This document shows, one piece after another, positions 58,704 to 64,000 of a DNA stretch of 64,000 nt. The notes beneath the pieces are model-generated. The model was not told the origin of the DNA and ran no database searches. It saw nothing but the letters and a program-made list of their open reading frames with translations. The DNA lies in the NCBI RefSeq assembly GCF_026236535.1, contig NZ_JAHTMW010000011.1, positions 1 through 64,000 of the forward strand. Reading direction: 5' to 3'. Position 1 is the first letter of the stretch. Every line of letters begins with the position of its first letter. This DNA is from Streptomyces sp. SKN60. Its GTDB lineage: Bacteria > Actinomycetota > Actinomycetes > Streptomycetales > Streptomycetaceae. A program made the translations under genes and the position numbers.

Positions 58704-61055
58704 TCAGGGGCGGGTGTCCTCCGGCTCCGGGAGGACGCATTCGATGAGGTAGTCGCCGGTGGTGGGGTCCATGGTGACTCCGTGGGTCTCGCTGTGGAAG
58801 CCGGGGAAGGCGCGGTCGAAGGCTTCGAGGGCGCCGAGGTAGCGCAGGAGCGGGCCGTCGGTGGTGCCGACGGCCTCGCCGGGCATCAGGACGGGGATGC
58901 CCGGCGGGGTGACGGTGACCATCGCCGCGGAGACGCGGCCGGCTGCCTTGGCCAGGGTCAGGCGCTCGGTTCCGCCGCGGATCAGGCGTTGGTAGCAGTG
59001 CTGCGGGGGTGCGACGGGCTCGGGAAGCTCTCGGAAGGCGGTGTCGAGGGTGTCGATCAGCTCGGCCTCGGTGAGGTGTTCGTGCATGTCCTGGCACAGC
59101 TGCTGGAGGGTGAGGCCGGTGTAGCGGTGCGGGTGCGCGTCCACGAGAGCGGGCAGCACCCTGTCGAGCGGGGCGGCGCTGTCGTAGAGGGCCTTGAAGT
59201 CCATCAGGGCGTCGATGAGGGTGCCCCACTTGCCCTTGGTGATGCCCATGGAGAAGAGGATGAGCGTGCTGTAGCTGTCGGTCTTCTCCACGACGATGCC
59301 GCGGGTGGCGAGGTAGGCGGTCAGGACGCGGGCCGGGATGCCCCACTCCCCTCTGTGTCCCGTGGCGGTGACGCCGGGGCAGGTGAGGGTCACCTTGACC
59401 GGGTCGAGCATGCAATAGCCCTCGGTCAGTCCCTCGAAGCCGTGCCAGTCGGCACCGGGCTCCAGCTCCCAGCAGCGCGGATCCCGGGCCAGGAGGGCGG
59501 GCGGCGCTTCGGCGAAGTCCACGCGGTCGCCGGTCGCGGGGTCGGTGACGGTGTCGGGCTGCCAGACACCGAAGAACCAGCCGGGCCGGTCGCCCGCGGC
59601 GGCGATGCGGCGGCCGGTGCGCACGACGGCCCGGCGGAAACGGATGGCCTCGGTGATCGCCTCGTCGATGAGCGCCCGGCCCTGAGGGCCATCCATCATG
59701 GCGGTCGCGACGTCCAGTGAGGCGATCGCGGGATACAGCGGCGAGGTGGTGCCGTGCATCATGAACGCCTCGTTGAACCGCTCGTGTTGGACCGGTGCGC
59801 GGGGCGAGGGCTTGACGTGCACCATCGCGGTCTGGGAGAGGGCTGCGAGCAGTTTGTGCGTGGACTGGGTGGCGAAGACTGTGGGCCGCGTCGGGTCGTC
59901 GAAGGTGTCGGGGCCGACCGCCATGCCGTATCGGCCCTCGTACAGCGGGTGGAAGCGGGCGTAGGCGAACCATGCCTCGTCGAAGTGCAGCCGCGGCGTA
60001 CTGGGCGCCAGCGCACGGGCGACCTGGAGGGTGTCGTAGCACAGGCCGTCGTAGGTGGAGTTGGTGAGCACGGCGTACTGCGCGTGCGGGGAGAGGGCGT
60101 CCGCGACGAGGGGGTGGTCGGCGATGCGTGCTGCCACCGCGTGCTCGTCGGTGCGCGCCGGGGGCAGCGGGCCCGCGAGTCCGTATCCGTTGCGGGTGGG
60201 GACCAGGTAGACGGGGCGGGCACCGGAGATCACGAGGCCGTGCAGCACGGACTTGTGGCAGTTGCGGTCCACCAGGGCGATCTCGTCGCGCATGACGCTG
60301 AAGTGGCCGACCATGCGGTCGGCGGTGGAGTCCCCGTGCAGTACGAAGTAGGTGCGGTCGGCGCCGAAGACGCGGGCGGCGTTGCGCTCGGCTTCGCCGA
60401 TCGGGCCGCTGTGCTCGAACAGCGAGCCCAGGTCCGCGACCGAGATCGACAGGTCCGTACGGAACAGCCGCTCGCCGTAGTAGTCGAAGAACGCCCGCCC
60501 CGCCGCCGACTTCAGGAACGCGACGCCGCCGGCGTGTGCCGGGGTGTGCCAGGAGTACTGGTGCGCGTCGTCGAAGCGGCGCAGTGCCTTGAAGAACGGC
60601 GGCAGCACACCGTCCTGATACGCGCGGGCCGCGGCGGCCACGCGTCCCGCGATGAAGACGGGCGTGTCCTCCAAGGGCCACACGTAGCCGGTCACCACCT
60701 CGGCGACCCAGAGCGGGAGCTGTTCGAACTCGCCTTCCGAGTCCTGCGAGTGCTGTGGCATGAGCAGGAACACGGGCAGGTCCTTGAACCGCTGCCCGAT
60801 CGCCTCCAGAACCTCCGCCCCGCCGCCCGCCGCACCGCCGGGCCCGGCCTGCGGCTCCAGGTCCCAGGCCACCATGGCCCCGGCGAGCCCGGCCTCCGTG
60901 CGCAGCACGGCCTGCGCGTCCCGCGCATCGCCGGCCCACCGTACCTGTAAACCCTGGGCCTCCACCTCCTTCCCGATGCGCCGCAGCTGCTCGCTGACCG
61001 CCCCGGCGCGCGCACCCATCTCCCGCGTCGCAAGAAGGACCGTTCCCGTACTCAT
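58704..61055 (-). CDS. Orn/Lys/Arg decarboxylase class I (PLP-dependent)
   Basis: 783 aa from ATG 61055 after GGGAGCAGG. The N-terminal receiver-like wing domain ends about residue 130. The PLP domain has YSWHTPAHAGGVAFLKSAAG, the cofactor-stacking YFVLHGDSTADRMV, AVLTNSTYDGLCYD and the Schiff-base lysine in FATQSTHKLLAALSQTAMVH. ECVLPEPEDTRP closes the protein. Such enzymes make cadaverine, putrescine or agmatine. Length and domain order fit the inducible-type family. It stands alone, with no antiporter gene nearby. Confidence 0.9.
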   Translation of the reverse strand: MSTGTVLLATREMGARAGAVSEQLRRIGKEVEAQGLQVRWAGDARDAQAVLRTEAGLAGAMVAWDLEPQAGPGGAAGGGAEVLEAIGQRFKDLPVFLLMPQHSQDSEGEFEQLPLWVAEVVTGYVWPLEDTPVFIAGRVAAAARAYQDGVLPPFFKALRRFDDAHQYSWHTPAHAGGVAFLKSAAGRAFFDYYGERLFRTDLSISVADLGSLFEHSGPIGEAERNAARVFGADRTYFVLHGDSTADRMVGHFSVMRDEIALVDRNCHKSVLHGLVISGARPVYLVPTRNGYGLAGPLPPARTDEHAVAARIADHPLVADALSPHAQYAVLTNSTYDGLCYDTLQVARALAPSTPRLHFDEAWFAYARFHPLYEGRYGMAVGPDTFDDPTRPTVFATQSTHKLLAALSQTAMVHVKPSPRAPVQHERFNEAFMMHGTTSPLYPAIASLDVATAMMDGPQGRALIDEAITEAIRFRRAVVRTGRRIAAAGDRPGWFFGVWQPDTVTDPATGDRVDFAEAPPALLARDPRCWELEPGADWHGFEGLTEGYCMLDPVKVTLTCPGVTATGHRGEWGIPARVLTAYLATRGIVVEKTDSYSTLILFSMGITKGKWGTLIDALMDFKALYDSAAPLDRVLPALVDAHPHRYTGLTLQQLCQDMHEHLTEAELIDTLDTAFRELPEPVAPPQHCYQRLIRGGTERLTLAKAAGRVSAAMVTVTPPGIPVLMPGEAVGTTDGPLLRYLGALEAFDRAFPGFHSETHGVTMDPTTGDYLIECVLPEPEDTRP

Positions 61056-61413
61056 GACCTGCTCCCACACCATGTCGCGGACGTATGCCGCGCAGATAAC
61101 CGGTGGAGGCGTCCGGCGTCACCGGGGGTCGAACGACATTCACCCGATGGGGTCGGCCTTCGAATACCGACCACTCCCCGTGCCCACGGCCCCGTCCGCC
61201 ACCGGGGTGCAGCCTCACCCCTGGGGGAAGCCGCCCGCACCGTCGGCGCCGCGTACCTCGCGCGGACGGGCCTCAGGCCTCCTGCGGGGGATGTTGCACG
61301 GGGTACGGCTCGGTGAAGTCGGCCGAGCGGCTCACCTGCTCCCAGGCGCGCGCCCTCGGCCAGTCGGCGGCGGTCGGGCAGCCGTTCGCGAGGGGCTGGA
61401 GGTCGGCGGAGGG
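61056..61413. other. Gap without a supported gene
   Basis: About 360 nt upstream of the decarboxylase; it should contain its promoter. No clear motif, repeat or coding frame is seen. Confidence 0.4.
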
Positions 61414-62091
61414 TCAGGCGGGGGCCGTTTCGGTCTCCTCCGCTTCCAGCATGCGGGCGGCCGTCCGGCACTCCGGTGATGCCTGCGGGTCCTCGCGGAC
61501 GGCTCGCAGCAGGACCGGGACCGGCATCGTCGCGAGCCGGTGCCGCCAGGCAAGGTGCCCGTGCGCGGCTGCGTACCGGGCCGTCAGGACCTCGGCGGGG
61601 GTCAGTTCGGCCCCGGACGGAAGCAGCAGCGTCGCGATGCCCCGGTGCGCGAGGCCGTCGCAGACCTGCTGTGGGGTGACGTGGTTGCTGTGGTGGTCGT
61701 CGTGGACCTCGTACAGGAGGCTGTACACGAGGCGTTCCTCGCGCGGGGTGGCCGTGGCGGGCGCCGGCGTCCGCCACCGCAGCGACTCGATGCCGGCCGG
61801 CGAGACCGGCACGGGCAGTCCGCAGGCCAACGGGCTCGGGGACGCCGCCAGCCGGATCGCGCCGAGCGCCACCGCCCGCTCCGACAAGGCACGGTGGAAC
61901 GCGAGCCCCTCGGCTGCCGCCGACGTCAATGCCGGTACCCGGGCCGCCTCCGCCACCTGGTCGGCGGGCGGCCCGTCCGTCCAGGCCAACGCCAACCCAT
62001 CCGCTGTGTCCGCCTCGACGGCGAAGGCCGTCCCGAACCGCTCGCCCAGCGCCGCCGCCAGGGCCTCGACCGTACGCCGGGCATCCGTCAT
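61414..62091 (-). CDS. Hypothetical Ala-rich protein
   Basis: 225 aa. MTDARRTVEALAAALGERFG opens it; RLVYSLLYEVHDDHHSNHVT then PQQVCDGLAHRGIATLLLPS is the most conserved-looking part, and the end is acidic (AARMLEAEETETAPA). It has no membrane segment or catalytic motif that I recognise. Codon bias and the consistent frame support a real gene. Confidence 0.65.
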   Translation of the reverse strand: MTDARRTVEALAAALGERFGTAFAVEADTADGLALAWTDGPPADQVAEAARVPALTSAAAEGLAFHRALSERAVALGAIRLAASPSPLACGLPVPVSPAGIESLRWRTPAPATATPREERLVYSLLYEVHDDHHSNHVTPQQVCDGLAHRGIATLLLPSGAELTPAEVLTARYAAAHGHLAWRHRLATMPVPVLLRAVREDPQASPECRTAARMLEAEETETAPA

Positions 62092-62650
62092 GCCCTGAAT
62101 CTAGGTCGCCGCCACACCGCGTCACCCTTGAGAGAAGTCGCCGCGTGCCACGCGCCACGGGGCCACCCCTGCAGGAGTCCTCCCGCACCACGGCAAAGCG
62201 CCGCTGCCGCTCGACCGGCCAAGACGGGTTTCATTCCTCGTCGAGACGGGCCTGCGACCGTGCACGAGGTGCTGGCGCCGTGGGAGAAGGCGCCTGCCAA
62301 GGAGACCGCGGCGAGGAAGGTCACTGCGGCCCGCCGCCGGAAGTCGGCATAGACGCACCACATCACATGCCGTGGAACTGGGTCGTCAGCCGGGAAAGCC
62401 CAGCTCGGCGTCGGGCTGACAGATGAGCGTCATCCGGCACCTCCCTGGATCCGACTCATTCGCCCGGCAGCGTCAGGCTTTCGCGCCGGGCAAGCCGCTG
62501 GTGACGACGATCGCTGCCACGTCGCCGGTCTTCGTGCGCCCGAGCCAGACGATGCCGCCCGATTCGGCCCCGAAGGTGACCAGGTCGGCTTGGTGTGACG
62601 CATCGCGCACCCGCTCGCAACCGTCGGTCAACCGCTCGGTATCGCGCGGC
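62092..62650. other. Gap with a possible basic-tail remnant
   Basis: The plus-strand frame ending at 62352 reads ATVHEVLAPWEKAPAKETAA then RKVTAARRRKSA, like the Lys/Ala tail of an HU- or histone-like protein, but the body is missing. Otherwise no gene is seen. Confidence 0.3.
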
Positions 62651-63335
62651 ACAGGAACGCCATCCGCGAACGTGGCTGGCAGAGCGGTGGGGCCGGGACG
62701 TGCTGCACTGTGTGTACTGCCACGGCTGGGAGGTGCGGGACCGACGGATCGGTGTGCTCGGGAACGTCCATCAGGCCTTGCTGTTCCGGCAGTTGTCCGA
62801 GGACGTCACGCTGTTCCGGCACACGGGAGCGGAGTTGACCGACGAGCAGTGGCAGCAGCTCGCGGGGCTGGGCATCGGCGTGGTCGACGGCGAGGTCGCC
62901 GGTCTGGAGATCGACGACGAGGACCGGCTGGCCGGCGTGCGGCTGGTCGCGGGGCCGGTGGTGCCGGTGCGGGAACTGGCGGTCGCTCCCCGCTTCGTCG
63001 CACGCGTCGGCTTCCTCGCCGGTCTGGGCCTGCCGTTGCGTGAGCACCCCATGGGCCTGGGGGAACAACTGGCCGCGGACGCCTCCGGGTTCACCGGGGT
63101 CGCGGGGGTCTGGGCCGCGGGGAACGTCAGCGACGTACTGGCGGGCGTGCCGGCCGCCGCCGCGGCCGGAGTGACCGCCGCGGCGGCGATCAACAACGAT
63201 CTGCTGACGGCCGACGCCCGGCGGGCGGCCGCGTCCCGCGCGGCGGGCGACAGTGTCTTCGGCGGGGCGGCGGAGGCCGAGGCGGCTCGGCGCGTGCTGG
63301 GGGTCCAGGGGATGGCCGGGCGCGGCGGCCGCTGA
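62650..63335 (+). pseudogene. Thioredoxin-reductase-like flavoprotein lacking its N-terminus
   Basis: From about 62675 the frame reads LAERWGRDVLHCVYCHGWEV, then RDRRIGVLGNVHQALLFRQL and ends in the FAD-binding GFTGVAGVWAAGNVSDVLAG with AAAAAGVTAAAAINNDLL. The redox region has C-V-Y-C-H where relatives have C-P-Y-C-H. The N-terminal FAD Rossmann motif is absent, and the upstream sequence is unrelated or out of frame. It is probably a 5'-truncated gene. Confidence 0.65.
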
Positions 63336-63385
63336 GACCGATTCGGCGCTACGACGCCACGGCCGCGCGGCGGCCGGTCGCCGGC

Positions 63386-63956
63386 TCAGGCGGTGCGGGC
63401 CCTGAGATGGGCCCGCTCCCCCTGCGGCCCGAACAGCACGAGGAGTTCCACGGTCCGCTCGTCGTCGGGGCCGAGCCAGTGCGGGACATGCGCGTCGAAC
63501 TCGGCCGCCTCACCGGCCTTGAGGACCAGGCTCCGCTCGCCCAGGAGCAGCCGCAGCCTGCCCCCGAGGACGTAGACCCACTCGAAGCCGCCGTGGGTCT
63601 GCAGCTGCGGCTCCGTGCCCGGCCGGGCCGGGATCAGCACCTTGTGCGCCTGGACACCACCGGGGCGGCTGAGCGGCATAGGTCAGGCCGCCGCGGGTGA
63701 CCGGCTTGAGATGGATCCGCGGATCGCCGGTGCGCGGCGCGCCGACGAGTTCGTCCAGCGGTACGGCGTACACCTCGGCGAGCGGAAGGAGCAGCTCCAG
63801 GGTCGGCTTGCGCGTCCCGCCCTCGAGGCGGGAGAGCGTGCTCTCGTTGATCCCGGTCTCCGCGGCGAGCTCGGCCAGCGTCATGCCCCGCCCGCGCCGC
63901 AGCTCCCGCAGCCGCGGGCCGACCGCTCCCAGGACGTCGCTCCTCGTGGTTCCCAT
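63386..63956 (-). pseudogene. XRE-cupin regulator with a frameshift
   Basis: ATG 63956 opens GTTRSDVLGAVGPRLRELRR. The helix-turn-helix TLAELAAETGINESTLSRLE is followed by GGTRKPTLELLLPLAEVYAV. Near 63680 the frame must shift to reach PLSRPGGVQAHKVLIPARPG and the cupin THGGFEWVYVLGGRLRLLLG, ending FGPQGERAHLRARTA at 63386. It is related to the gene at 42139-42775, which is broken at a different point. It is convergent with the flavoprotein remnant and probably its former regulator. Confidence 0.7.
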
Positions 63957-64000
63957 GCGGCCAGGCTGCCGGGACGGCATGAAGGTTGCAACTTCGGCAA

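Overview
The window is high-G+C actinobacterial DNA and most likely comes from a Streptomyces or close relative. The evidence is strongly biased codon third positions, GTG starts with GGAGG-type ribosome binding sites, a lysG/lysE pair, a grpE/dnaK/hsp20 stress cluster, DUF2267 and DUF4360 proteins, and actinobacterial type I-E CRISPR repeats. It reads as an accessory, chromosome-arm-like region with many gene fragments, frameshifted genes and IS remnants.

Region 1 (about 1-19.4 kb) is the most interesting part. A minus-strand operon encodes a complete type I-E Cascade in the order cas8e, cse2, cas7e, cas5e, cas6e. It runs without a break (17 nt) into a Mu/Tn7-type DDE transposase (TnsB-like), which overlaps an AAA+ ATPase (TnsC/MuB-like), which in turn overlaps a small unknown protein of 136 aa. 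cas1 and cas2 would normally follow cas6e and are absent, so transposition genes stand where the adaptation module should be. Cas3 with apparently intact HD and helicase motifs lies 3.7 kb upstream, behind a stretch holding small genes and an IS21 remnant. A CRISPR array with an atypical repeat and decayed terminal repeats is transcribed away from cas3. I read this as a candidate type I-E CRISPR-associated transposon, or a hybrid that kept interference. No clear TniQ and no TnsA were found. A zinc-finger protein at 54-1451 and the truncated gene at the left edge are the places where a target selector could hide. Right of the array lie a two-repeat canonical I-E array, a tRNA-like fold with a long closing stem, and an IS5-type transposase cut off in mid-gene. 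The cut may mark the element's right boundary.

Region 2 (19.4-27 kb) holds IS5-type fragments, small hypotheticals, a TetR/short-chain dehydrogenase pair with three identical-arm operators, and a decayed six-repeat I-E array with no cas genes. Region 3 (27-36 kb) is a stress cluster: GrpE, VOC protein, DUF2267, Hsp20 with a divergent regulator, universal stress protein, a nonsense-interrupted NmrA-like gene and DnaK. Region 4 (36-49.6 kb) holds divergent regulator/enzyme pairs (ArsR/aldo-keto reductase, LysG/LysE, XRE-cupin/epoxide hydrolase, TetR/SDR), a phosphoesterase, a nucleotidyltransferase and several pseudogenes. Region 5 (49.8-64 kb) carries a PQQ-propeller lipoprotein, a NADAR protein, a methyltransferase, an FGE-like and a barstar-domain protein, a DUF4360 secreted protein, a secreted Vgb/DUF11/calcium-repeat protein, a large Orn/Lys/Arg decarboxylase, a truncated flavoprotein and a frameshifted XRE-cupin regulator.

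Relics of canonical I-E arrays recur at about 19.0, 25.0, 35.8 and 46.4 kb, all in the same orientation and with spacing near 61 nt. Assignments rest on reading translated motifs and spacing by eye; no database search was possible.
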